From Glycine soja (lineage: Eukaryota; Streptophyta; Magnoliopsida; Fabales; Fabaceae): a stretch of 64,000 bases of DNA. Position 1 is the stretch's first letter; each line of letters opens with the position of its first letter. Location: NCBI RefSeq assembly GCF_004193775.1, contig NC_041006.1:20431365-20495364 (forward strand). The letters run 5' to 3'. Of this stretch, positions 22,965 to 33,830 are shown in pieces. Under the pieces are notes generated by a model. It had not been told where the DNA came from, made no database searches, and saw only the letters and a program-made list of their open reading frames with translations. The position numbers and the translations under genes are program-made.

Positions 22965-24174
22965 ATCCGACGACGAGTCCCTCGAAGGTACTAATACCTG
23001 GGACCCGACCATCAATTTCAAGCAAGAAACAGATCAGACGGAGGGTGAAGAGGACGAAGATGTGGGACTTCCCCCGGAGTTGGAGAAGATAGTCGCGCAT
23101 GAGGACCAAGAGATGGGGCCTCATCAAGAAGAGACAGAACTAGTGGACTTAGGAACCGGCGGTGGGAAAAAGGAAGTAAAGATAGGCATGGGTATGACCG
23201 CACCCATCCGTGAAGAATTGATAGCCTTGCTAAAAGACTACCAAGACATCTTTGTTTGGTCATACCAAGATATGCCCGATTTGAGTTCTAACATCATACA
23301 ACACAGATTACCTCTAAATCCTGAGTGTTCCCCGGTAAAACAAAAGCTGAGGAGGATGAAGCCCGAGACGTCCTTGAAAATAAAAGAAGAGGTAAAGAAA
23401 CAATTTGACGCTGGTTTTTTGGCTGTCGCTCGGTACCCAGAATGGGTTGCCAACATTGTACCAGTTTCTAAGAAGGATGGGAAGGTGTGAATGTGTGTGA
23501 ATTATCGGGACCTGAATCGAGCCAGTCCCAAAGACAATTTTCCTCTGCCGCACATCGATATCCTCGTGGATAATACAACCAATTTTGCTTTGTTTTCCTT
23601 CATGGATGGGTTCTCCGGTTACAATCAGATAAAAATGGCGCTGGAGGATATGGAAAAGACTACCTTCGTCACCCTGTGGGGGACGTTCTGTTATAAGGTG
23701 ATGTCCTTTGGACTCAAGAACGCCGGGGCAACTTATCAACGGGCTATGGTAGCTTTGTTCCACAATATGATGCACCGAGAAATCGAGGTCTATGTGGACG
23801 ACATAATTGCCAAGTTTAAAACCGAGGAGGAACACCTTGTCAACCTGCGGAAGTTGTTCGAAAGGCTTAGGAAATATCAATTGAGGTTAAACCCCACTAA
23901 GTGCACCTTCGGGGTCAAATCAGGGAAATTGCTAGGTTTCATCGTGAGCCAGAAAGGGATAGAGGTGGACCCCGAAAAGGTGAAGGCCATCCTTGAGATG
24001 CCGGAACCCCATACCGAGAGGCAAGTCCGAGGTTTCCTAGGACGTTTGAATTATATTGCCAGATTCATATCACAGCTCACCACTATTTGTGAGCCGTTGT
24101 TCAAACTCTTACGCAATAACCAATCCGTCCGTTGGAATGAGGATTGTCAAGAGGTGTTTGGAAGGATCAAATAG
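22965..24174 (+). pseudogene. Element B reverse transcriptase, interrupted
   Basis: Copies element RNA into DNA in the particle. It opens after the intron with an acidic linker (22966-23190), then the RT domain. IREELIALLKDYQDIFVWSY at about 23209-23268 is the typical lead-in, and VPVSKKDGKV sits just before a TGA at 23488. MCVNYRDLNRASPKDNFPLP and FSFMDGFSGYNQIKMA follow. The catalytic YVDD is at 23791-23802, then KCTFGVKSGKLLGFIVSQ and the connection domain (RQVRGFLGRLNYIARFI). A TAG at 24172 ends it. Both stops fit C-to-T changes. The catalytic box is intact, but the protein is split. Of all gypsy lineages, the wording fits Tat best. Confidence 0.9.
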
Positions 24175-26412
24175 TGTCTCATAAACCCTCCTGTGCTTAT
24201 GTCGCCGGTACCTGGAAGGCCTCTCATCTTGTATATGACGATTTTGGACGAGTCAATGGGATGTATGCTGGGGCAACATGACGAGTCCGGGAAGAGAGAG
24301 CGCGCTGTCTACTACTTGAGTAAGAAGTTCACGGCCTGTGAGATGAACTACTCCCTACTCGAAAGAACGTGTTATGCTTTAGTCTGGGTGTCCCACCGGC
24401 TAAGACAATACATGATGAGCCATACCACCTGGTTGATATCCAAGATGGACCCGGTTAAGTACATCTTTGAGAAGCCTGCTCTCACAGGGCGGATCGCCCG
24501 GTGGCAAGTTTTGCTATCCGAGTTTGATATAGTCTATGTCACCCAAAAGGCGATAAAAGGAAGCGCCTTGGCAGATTATTTGGCTCAGCAGCCTCTCAAC
24601 GACTATCAGCCCATGCATCCCAAATTCCCGGATGAGGACATCATGGCCTTGTTTGAGGAAAAACTAGACGAGGATTGGGACAAGTGGACCGTGTGGTTTG
24701 ATGGAGCATCAAACGTTCTAGGCCATGGCATTGGAGCAGTATTGGTCTCTCCAGACAATCAATGTATACCTTTCACAACCAGGCTGGGGTTTGACTGCAC
24801 CAACAATATGGCTGAGTATGAAGCGTGTGCCCTGGCCGTCCAGGCGGCAATTGACTCTAATGTCAAGCTGCTCAAGGTGTACGGGGACTCAGCACTGGTG
24901 ATCCACCAGCTGAGAGGGGAATGGGAAACTAGAGACCCCAAGTTGATACCCTACCAAGCCTATATCAAGGAGTTGGCTGATTCCTTTGATGAGATCTCCT
25001 TCCATCACGTTCCCCGGGAGAAAAATCAAATGGCGGATGCGCTTGCTACTTTGGCGTCCATGTTCCAGCTAACACCGCACGGGGACCTTTCGTACATTGA
25101 GTTCTGGTGTCGTGGCAGACCCGCGCATTGTTGTCAGGTGGAAGAGGAACTGGACGGTAAGCCTTGGTATTTCAATATCAAGCGATTCGTTGAAAGCAAA
25201 GAGTACCCACCGGAGGCTTCCGACAACGACAAAAGGACATTGAGGAGATTGGCGGCCGGTTTCTTCATGAGCGGAAGCATCCTATACAAGAGAAACCATG
25301 ACATGACCCTCATGCGATGCGTGGATGCCAAAGAGGCGAACCACATGATCGAGGAAGTCCACAAGGGTTCATTTGGAACGGACGCCAATGGGCATGCTAT
25401 GGCCCGGAAGATCCTTAGAGCAGGTTATTACTGGCTCACCATGGAAAGCGATTGCTGCACCCATGTAAGGAAATGCCATAAATGTCAAGCGTTCGCGGAC
25501 AATGTCAATGCTCCACCACATCCTCTGAATGTCATGTCCGCCCCTTGGCCTTTTTCCATGTGGGGGATAGATGTCATAGGGGCCATCGAACTCAAGGTTT
25601 TGAATGGTCATCGCTTCATTCTTGTGGCGATAGATTATTTCACCAAATGGGTCGAAGCGGCTTCCTACACTAATGTCACGAGGAGTGTGGTGGTCAGATT
25701 CATAAAGAGGGAGCTGATTTGTCGGTACGGACTCCCTAAGAAGATCATTACTGACAATGGCACCAATCTGAATAACAAAATGATGCAGGAAATGTGCGTG
25801 GATTTCAAAATCCAGCATCACAATTCCACGCCCTACCAACCAAAGATGAACAGAGCCGTGGAAGCAGCCAATAAGAATATTAAGAAAATTATTCAGAAGA
25901 TGACAGTGTCTTACAAAGATTGGCATGAGATGTTGTCTTTTGCCCTGCATGGATACCGAACTTCGGTACGAACTTCTACTGGGGCAACACCGTACTCCTT
26001 GGTTTATGGAATGGAAGCGGTACTCCCGTTTGAGGTAGAGGTCCCTTCCCAGAGGGTACTAGCAGAATCAGGCCTAGAAGAATCAGAGAGGGCTCAAACA
26101 CGCTACGACCAACTCAACCTTATTGAAGGTAAGCGCTTGACAGACATGAGCCATGGGCGCCTGTATCAACAAAGAATGAAGAACGCGTTCGACAAGAAGG
26201 TACGCTCGCGCAAGCTCCATGAGGGGGACCTTGTGCTGAAAAAGATATCCCACGCTGTTAAAGATAATCGAGGGAAGTGGGTCCCGAACTACGAAAGGCC
26301 CTTCGTTGTAAAAAGGGCTTTTTCCGGAGGGGCCCTGGTGCTTACCAACATGGATGGCGAGGAGCTACCTTCACCCGTGAACTCCAATGTTGTCAAGTGA
26401 TACTATGCTTAG
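24175..26412 (+). pseudogene. Element B dual RNase H and integrase, interrupted
   Basis: The frame continues from RT after the TAG at 24172 (735 residues readable from ATG 24193). First the usual gypsy RNase H (residues about 1-130: LDESMGCMLGQHD, YALVWVSHRLRQY). Then a second, archaeal-type RNase H (about 166-295, with WFDGASN, NNMAEYEA, YGDSALVI and NQMADALA), the mark of the Tat/Ogre group. Integrase follows: in the N-terminal zinc site His390 is present but the second ligand is Asp397, while Cys428 and Cys431 are kept. The DDE core is intact (Asp460, Asp521, Glu557, with 35 residues between the last two). A TGA at 26398 precedes the likely natural stop at 26410 by four codons. Integrase would insert the cDNA into the genome. 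Confidence 0.9.
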
Positions 26413-27101
26413 GATCTAGGGCAATTGAGGAAGTCGCTGCATGTTCTTTTATTTTTGTGTGTTCTTCTTGGTTTCCCCTAAGGATTCCTGTCCACTGTAA
26501 TTCTCTTGTCATAGTCTTTTAAAAGAGGAGAACATGAGCTTGAGGCTTCAGTCCTCACTTTATGCTTTGAACCATGTGCAGTTTGTGATAACACTGAGCC
26601 TTTTCACTCAATCCATGGGATGCCCCAAGCGCTTAATTAAAACTAAACCTGATCAGCTTTCACTAAAAGAATTGTTTCATTTGAAAATGCTCATGCATAC
26701 GCATACGCATGCATATTTTGTTATCTTATGACAGGAGCACAATCGTCTTAGGCAGTGGTCAAATGCTGGGATGGGGCTAAAGGCAGAAACCAATCAAGGT
26801 AAAATGGTAACGCGACCACGGTTTGTGGCGCAATGTCGTTTCCTACTTTCAGGTACTTAGGGACGAACGCAAGTAGAGGCTAGGATCACGATCGATAGAT
26901 CGTCACCACATGCCCAACACTGGACAAGCGAGAAGCGCAGCTGAGGGACAACCTAGTATCCTTTAAACTCCCAGTAATTATTGTTAAGGTGTCTTTAAGG
27001 TAAGTATCAGATGTCTCATCTACTCTTAAGGGGGTTCGAGTAAGCGAACGCCGACCCGTAGAGAGCATACTTGTGTCTTCCCAAAAAAAAAAATGCAGGT
27101 T
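26413..27101 (+). other. Non-coding region after element B pol
   Basis: About 700 bp with no recognised domain. It contains ATGCATACGCATACGCATGCAT near 26693-26713 and an A-run at 27083-27093. No LTR start of the A/B type (TGTCATACCC) occurs here, so either element B has a long 3' region or another element begins within it. Confidence 0.5.
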
Positions 27102-27119
27102 AGCTCGCCTGGGCGAGCT
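27102..27119. repeat. Inverted repeat AGCTCGCC-TG-GGCGAGCT (second copy)
   Basis: Identical over 18 bases to the copy in LTR B, about 180 bp upstream of a predicted intron donor. The surrounding sequence is otherwise unlike the LTRs. Confidence 0.9.
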
Positions 27120-27295
27120 CCCCTTGCACGAAAATGGTTAAAAAGGGGGGAGGGGGAAGTTTTCTTCACCCAAACACCTTCCCCCTCATTTTCAAAAACA
27201 CAAAGCTCATGGGAACTACGAAAACAGCAGCCCCCAAGCTTCCATTGTTGAGTTTTTTTTTGCTTCCCTTTTCACGCTTTGTTTCACTCCAACAA

Positions 27296-28442
27296 GTAAG
27301 TATCTCATTCTTGAGCTTTCTAGCTTTCCATTGGTGTATCTTGGTCTTCTTTTAGTGCTTTCAATTGTGTGAATTTGGCCAATTCCGTGAGACAATTTGG
27401 GGCAAGTTTGTGCTTTGTTTCTTTGAATTGAGGGGTTGTAGGGGATGGCCTTAGGCCTAGGTTATGCTGTGAAATAATGGAGCAAGCCACATTGCCCCTA
27501 TTCCCTTATTATTGGCACCCAAAAGTGCGCCCACCAAGTGCTCAGTGAAATGCCTCAATGACATTTGGGCATGGTTTTGTGAACTTTGGATTGTGGGGCT
27601 GATTTGTGTGTATAGGGACAACATGTAGAGGTTAAAATAAGTGCCCAAATTAAGCACTTAGACCTAGGAATCCAAGCCTTTGGTTTTGAGTGCAAGAAAG
27701 CATAAAAATGAAGGCATTGTGATAGGGATTTCCCTTTAGGCCAACGGCTGATTTTAGGGGCTGCACCATGATGTTTGCCTAGTTTGTTTGAGAATGTTAT
27801 TCACCATGTACATATAGAATAGGTAGCAAGAGACAAATACCCTTCAAATAAGACGTGTATATTTTGAATAGGTGGTCAAGCGCTTTATAAATGTACACAT
27901 GTTTGAATGTGGCACGAGAATGCTTCCCAAAATGAACATATGATGTGGAATTGCCTTTCAAAGTGTAGATAGATGGCATGAAAATTCCTTTTCAAATAAA
28001 TGCAAGTGTGTGCATGACATGAAATTGGTTCTCAAATGTGCATATATGTATAAATAAATGTGAATGAAACAACAACAAAAAAAAAACTTGTATTAATTTG
28101 TATGTTAATAAAATACTTCAAATGTGCGTATGTAATTTTTGGTAGCAAAATACTTTGAATACGGACATATGTAATTTTGGCACAATACCTTGAGCATGCA
28201 TATATGAATTCTTTTCAAAAGAATATGTGTGGGATATAAGTAGTTAGGATGTTTTGAATATCCTTGTATATTGATATAGATAGCAGGATATTTTGCACGA
28301 ATTCACGTTCATAAATGTTCTTCTTTAGGGAAATGTGTGCACAAGTTTGTTCTAAGTAAAAAAAAAAAAAGATTAGTATGTCGTTTTTGCTTTAAAATAG
28401 CATTTCTTTGTAAATTAACTTTCCAAATGTTTGTCCTCGCAG
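27296..28442 (+). other. Putative 5'-leader intron of the downstream ORF (1147 bp)
   Basis: The donor ACAA|GTAAGTAT is a near-perfect plant splice donor, and the acceptor TTTGTCCTCGCAG is four bases before an ATG. The interval is AT-rich and non-coding, with repeated CATATG/GTATGTAATTTT-like words at 28050-28260. The short frames within it (27457-27979, minus strand) look like chance. Splicing is inferred from the sites only. Confidence 0.5.
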
Positions 28443-28445
28443 GAA

Positions 28446-29226
28446 ATGGCTCCGAAAAAGCTTTCCGCAAAGAGGTCTAGGAGAGACGCCGCGGCTAAAG
28501 GAACCAGTGCCACCCCCGAGTTTGATAGCCACCGTTTCGGGAGCACCGAGCACCAGCAGCGCTTGGAGGCCATCAAAGGATGGTCGTTCCACAGAGAGAG
28601 GGGCTTCCAGCTCAGAGAGGATGAGTACACAAATTTTCAGGAGGAGATAGCTCGCTGACATTGGACGTCGCTGGTGACTCCCATGGCTAAGTTTGACCCT
28701 GAGGTAGTCCTGGAGTTTTATGCTAATGCTTGGCCCACAGAGGAGGGAGTGCGAGACATGCGTTCATGGGTGAGGGGTCAGTGGATTCCTTTTGACGTAG
28801 ATGCCCTCAGCCAGTTCCTAGGTGACCCGCTAGTGTTGGAGGAAGGCCAGGAGTGCGAGTTCAGCCAGAGGAGGAACATGGCCAATGGGTTCGACGAGGA
28901 GGCCATTGCTCAGCTGTTATGCACACCGGGGCAGGATTTCGCCCGGAACGCTGCAGGGAGGCAAGTGTGGATCATGCGCACCAGCATCACCACCTTGACC
29001 CAGACGTGGATGACATTGATGCCTAGCAATGTCTTGCCTAGCGATCATAACTCCGATCTCCCTCTGCCAAAGTGTCAGTTGATGTATGCCATCTTGACAC
29101 GGATGAGCGTCCATGTGGCCCAGGTGATTGCTGACAACATCTACTTGTTTGCAGGTATGCCACCCACAAGGCACCCCTTAGACCCGGATAAGTCTAACAG
29201 GGCCCTAGGGTTTCCGGCATTGATCA
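28446..29226 (+). pseudogene. Retroelement-associated ORF after pol (plant transposon protein-like), truncated
   Basis: ATG 28446 opens a basic N-terminus (MAPKKLSAKRSRRDAAAKG), then EAIKGWSFHRERGFQL. A TGA at 28656 interrupts it (probably CGA to TGA). The frame goes on with MAKFDPEVVLEFYANAWP, SWVRGQWIPFDVDALSQFLG, IMRTSITTLTQTWMTLMPSN and LPKCQLMYAILTRMSVHVAQ. I recognise this as the common 'putative plant transposon protein' domain found next to gypsy elements in legumes; its function is not known. About 260 codons in, after a PALI segment (about 29215-29225), the reading runs directly into centromeric satellite, so the C-terminal part is missing. It could be the post-pol ORF of element B or part of a separate truncated element. 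Confidence 0.65.
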
Positions 29227-32200
29227 TGACCATTTCAATTTCTCGAGAGCTTCTGTTGTTCAATTTCGAGAGTCTCAATATGTAATGCGCCTGAATCAGA
29301 CATCCGAGTGAAAAGTTATAACAATTTGAATTTCTCGAGAGCTTTTGTTGTTCAATTTCGAGCGTCTCTATATGTGATGCGCCTGAATCAGACATCCGAG
29401 TTAAAAGTTATGACCATTTGAATTGCTCGAGAGCTTTCGTTGTTCAATTTCGAGCGTCTCAATATGTGATACGCCTGAATCTGACATCCGAGTTAAGAGT
29501 TGTGACCTTTCAAATTTCTCGAGAGCTTCCGTTGTTCATTTTCGAGCGTCTCGATATATTATGCGCCTGAATCAAACCTCCCTGTGAAAAGTTATGACCA
29601 TTTGAAATTCTTGAGACCTTCCGTTGTTCAACTTCGAGCGTTTCGATATATTATCTTCCTGAATCGGACTTCCGTGTGAAGTTATAACCATTTGAATTGC
29701 TTGAGAACTTTCGTTGTTCAATTTCGAGCGTCTCTATATGTGATACGCCTGAATCGGACATCCGAGTTAAAAGTTAAGACCATCTGAATTTCTCGAGAGC
29801 TTCCGTTGTCCAATTTTGAGCGTCTCGATATATTATGCGTCTGAATCTGACCTCCGTGTGAAAAGTTATGACCTTTTCAATTTCTCGAGAACTTTCATTG
29901 TTCAATTTCGAGTGTCTCGATATGTGATGCGCCTGAATCGGACATCTGAGTGAAATGTGATGACCATTTCAATTTCTCGAGAGCTTCTATTGTTCAATTT
30001 CGAGCGCCTCGATATGTAATGGGCTTCAATCGGACATCTAAGTGAAAAGTTATGACCATTTGAATTTCTCGAGAGCTTCTATTGTTCAATTTCGAGTGTC
30101 TCTATATGTGATGCGCCTCAATGAGACATCTGAGTTAAAAGTTATGACCATTTTTGAATTTTTCGAGAGCTTCCGGTTTCCAATTTTGAGCGTCTCGATA
30201 ATTATACGCCTAAATGTGACCACCGTGTGAAAAGTTATGACCATTTGAATTTGTCGAGAGCTTCTGTTGTTTAATTTCAAGCGCTCGATATGTGATGCGC
30301 CTAAATCGAACATCCGAGTTAAAAGTTATGGCGATTTGAATTTCTCGAGAGCTTCCCGTATTCAATTTTGAGCGTCTCGACAAATGATGCACCCGAATCG
30401 GACATTCGTGTGAAAAGTTAGGACCACTTGAATTTCTCGAGAGCTTCGTTGTTCAATTTCGAGCGTCTCGATATGTAATATGCCTAAATCGGACATCCGA
30501 GTGAAAAGTTTTGACCATTCGAAATTCTCGAGAGCTTCCGTTGTTCAATTTCAAGCGTCTCGATATGTGATGTGCCTGAATCAGACATCCTAGGGAAAAT
30601 TGATGACCATTTGAATTTCTTGAGAGCTTTCATTGTTCAATTTCGAGCATCTCGATATGTAATGTGCCAGAATCCGACATCCGAGTTAAAAGTTATGACC
30701 TTTCGAATTTCTAGAGAGCTTCCGTTGTTCATTTTCGAGCGTCTCGATATATTATGCGCCCGAATCGGACATCCGAGTTAAAAGTTATGACCATTTGAAT
30801 TGCTCAAGAGCTTTCGTTGTTCAATTTCGAGCGTCTCAATATGTGATACGTTTGAATCTGACATCTGAGTTAAAAGTTATGACCTTTCGAATTTCTCGAG
30901 AGCTTCCGTTGTTCATTTTCGAGCGTCTCGATATATTATGCGCCTGAATAGAACCTCCCTGTGAAAAGTTATGACCATTTGAAATTCCCGATACCTTCCG
31001 CTGTTCAATTTCGAGCGTGTGGATATATTATCCGCCTGAATTGGACTTCCGTGTGAAAGGTTATGACCATTTGAATTGCTCGAGAACTTTCGTTGTTCAA
31101 TTTCGAGCGTCTCTATATGTGATACGCCTGAATCGGACATCCGAGTTAAAAGTTATGACCATTTGAATTTCTCGAGAGCTTCCGTTGTCCAATTTCGAAC
31201 GTCTCGATATATTATGCGCCTGAATCTGACCTCCGTGTGAAAAGTTATGACCATTTGAATTTCTCGAGACCTTTCATTGTTCAATTTCAAGCGTCTCAAT
31301 ATGTGATGCGCCAGAATCGGACATACGTGTGAATTGTGATGACCATTTCAATTCCTCGAGAGCTTCTGTTGTTCAATTTCAAGCGTCTCGATATGTAATG
31401 CGCCTGAATCAGACGTCTAAGGGAAAAGTTGTGACCATTTGAATTGCTCGAGAACTTTCGTTGTTCAATTTTGAGCGTCTCTATATGTGATGTGCCTAAA
31501 TTAGACATCCGAGTTAAATGTTATGACCATTTTGAATTTTTCGAGAGCTTCCGATTTCCAATTTCGAGCGTCTCGATATATTATGCGCCTGAATCTGACC
31601 TCCGTGTGAAAAGTTATCACCATTTGAATTTGTCGAGAGCTTCTGTTCTTTAATTTCAGGCTTCTCGATATGTGATGTGCATGAATCGAACATCCGAGTT
31701 AAAAGTTATGGCGATTTGAATTTCTCGAAAGCTTCCGGTATTTAATTTTGAGCATCTCGACACATGATGCGCCCGAATTGGACATCCGTGTGAAAAGTTA
31801 GGACCACTTGAATCTCTCGAGAGCTTCGTTATTCAATTTGGAGCGTCTCGATATGTAATGCGCCTGAATCAGACATCCGAGTGAAAAGTTATGACCATTT
31901 GAATTTCTCAAGAGCTTCCGTTGTTCAATTTCGAGCATCTCGATATGTAATGCGCCTGAATCTGACATCCGAGTTAAAAGTTATGACCTTCTGAATTTCT
32001 CGAGAGCTTCCTTTGTTCATTTTCGAGCGTCTCGATATATTATGCGCCTGAATCGAACCTCCCTGTGAAAACTTATGACCATTTGAAATTCCTAAGACCT
32101 TCCGTTCAATTTCGAGCGTGTCAATATATTATCCGCCTGAATCGGACTTCCGTGTGAAAAGTTATGACCATTTGAATTCCTCGAGAACTTTTATTGTTCA

Positions 32201-33749
32201 ATTTCGAGCGTCTCTATATGTGATACGCCTGAATCAGACATCCGAGTTAAAAGTTATGACCAGTTGAATTTATCGAGAGCTTCCGTTGTCCAATTTCGAG
32301 CGTCTCAATATATTATGCGCCTGAATTTGACCTCCGTGTGAAAATTTAAGATCATTTGAATTTCTCGAGAACTTTCATTGTTTAATTTCAAGCGTCTCGA
32401 TATGTGATGCGCCAGAATCGGACATACGTGTGAAATGTGATGACCATTTCAATTCCTCGAGAGCTTTTGTTATTCAATTTCGAGCGTCTCGATATGTAAT
32501 GCGCCTGAATCAGACGTCTAAGTGAAAAGTTATGACCATTTGAATTGCTCGAGAACTTTCGTTGTTCAATTTAGAGCGTCTCTATATGTGATGCACCTAA
32601 ATTAGACATCCGAGTTAAAAGTTATGACCATTTTGAATTTTACGAGAGCTTCCGGTTTCCAATTTCGAGCGTCTCGATATATTATGCGCCTGAATCTGAC
32701 CTCCATGTGAAAAGTTATGACCATTTGAATTTGTCGAGAGCTTCTGGTCTTTAATTTCAAGCTTCTCGATATGTGATGTGCCTGAATCGAACATCCGAGT
32801 TAAAAGTTATGGCGATTTGAATTTCCCGAGAGCTTCCGGTATTTAATTTTGAGCATCTCGACACATGATGCGCATGAATAGGACATCCGTGTGAAAAGTT
32901 AGGACCACTAGAATTTCTCGAGAGCTTCGTTGTTCAATTTCGAGCGACTCGATATGTAATGCGCCTGAATCGGACATCCGAGTGAAAAGTTATGACCATT
33001 TGCATTTCTCGAGAGCTTCCGTCGTTCAATTTCAAGCGTCTCGATATATTATGCGCCTGAATCTGACCAGCGTGTGAAAAGTTATGACAATTTGAATTTC
33101 TCGAGAACTTCGTTTTCAATTTCGAGCGTCTCGATATGTGATGCGCCTGAATCGGACATCTGAGTGAAAAGTGATGACCATTTCAATTTCTCGAGAGCTT
33201 CCTTTGTTCAATTTCGAGCATCTCGATATCTAATTCGCCAGAATCCGACATCCTTGTTAAAAGTTATGACCTTTCGAATTTCTCGAGAGCTTCCGTTGTT
33301 CATTTTTTAGCGTCTCGATATATTATGCGCCTGAATCGGATATCCGAGTTAAAAGTTATGACAATTTGAATTGCTCGAGAGCTTCCGTTGTTCAATTTCG
33401 AGCGTCTCAATATGCATACGCCTGAATCTGACATCCGAATTAAAAGTTATGACCTTTCAAATTTCTCGAGAGCTTCCGTTGTACATTTTCGAGCGTCTCG
33501 ATATATTATGTGCCTGAATCTGACCAGCGTGTGAAAAGTTATGACAATTTGAATTTCTCGAGAGCTTCATTGTTCAATTTTGAGCGTCTCGATATGTGAT
33601 GCGCCTAAATCGGACATCCGAGTGAAAAGTCATGACCATTTGAATTTCTCGAGAGCTTCCGTTGTTCAATTTCGAGCATCTCGATATGTAATGTGCCTGA
33701 ATCCGACATCCGAGTTAAAAGTTATGACCTTCTGAATTTCTCGAGAGCT

Positions 33750-33830
33750 TCCGTTGAAATTGAACCTCCCTGTGAAAAGTTATGACCTTCTGAATCGAAC
33801 CTCCCTGTGAAAAGTTATGACCAATTGAAA
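33750..33830. repeat. Disrupted satellite monomers (short internal duplication/deletion)
   Basis: A monomer breaks after GAGAGCTTCCGTTG into a 36-bp-spaced repeat of GAACCTCCCTGTGAAAAGTT (33762 and 33798). The 92-bp phase is lost here. Confidence 0.75.

Noticed and set aside
26413..29226. 3' LTR of element B directly after pol
   Set aside because: No TGTCATACCC start, U3 repeat array or U5 end (GTTGCGACA) is found in this interval.
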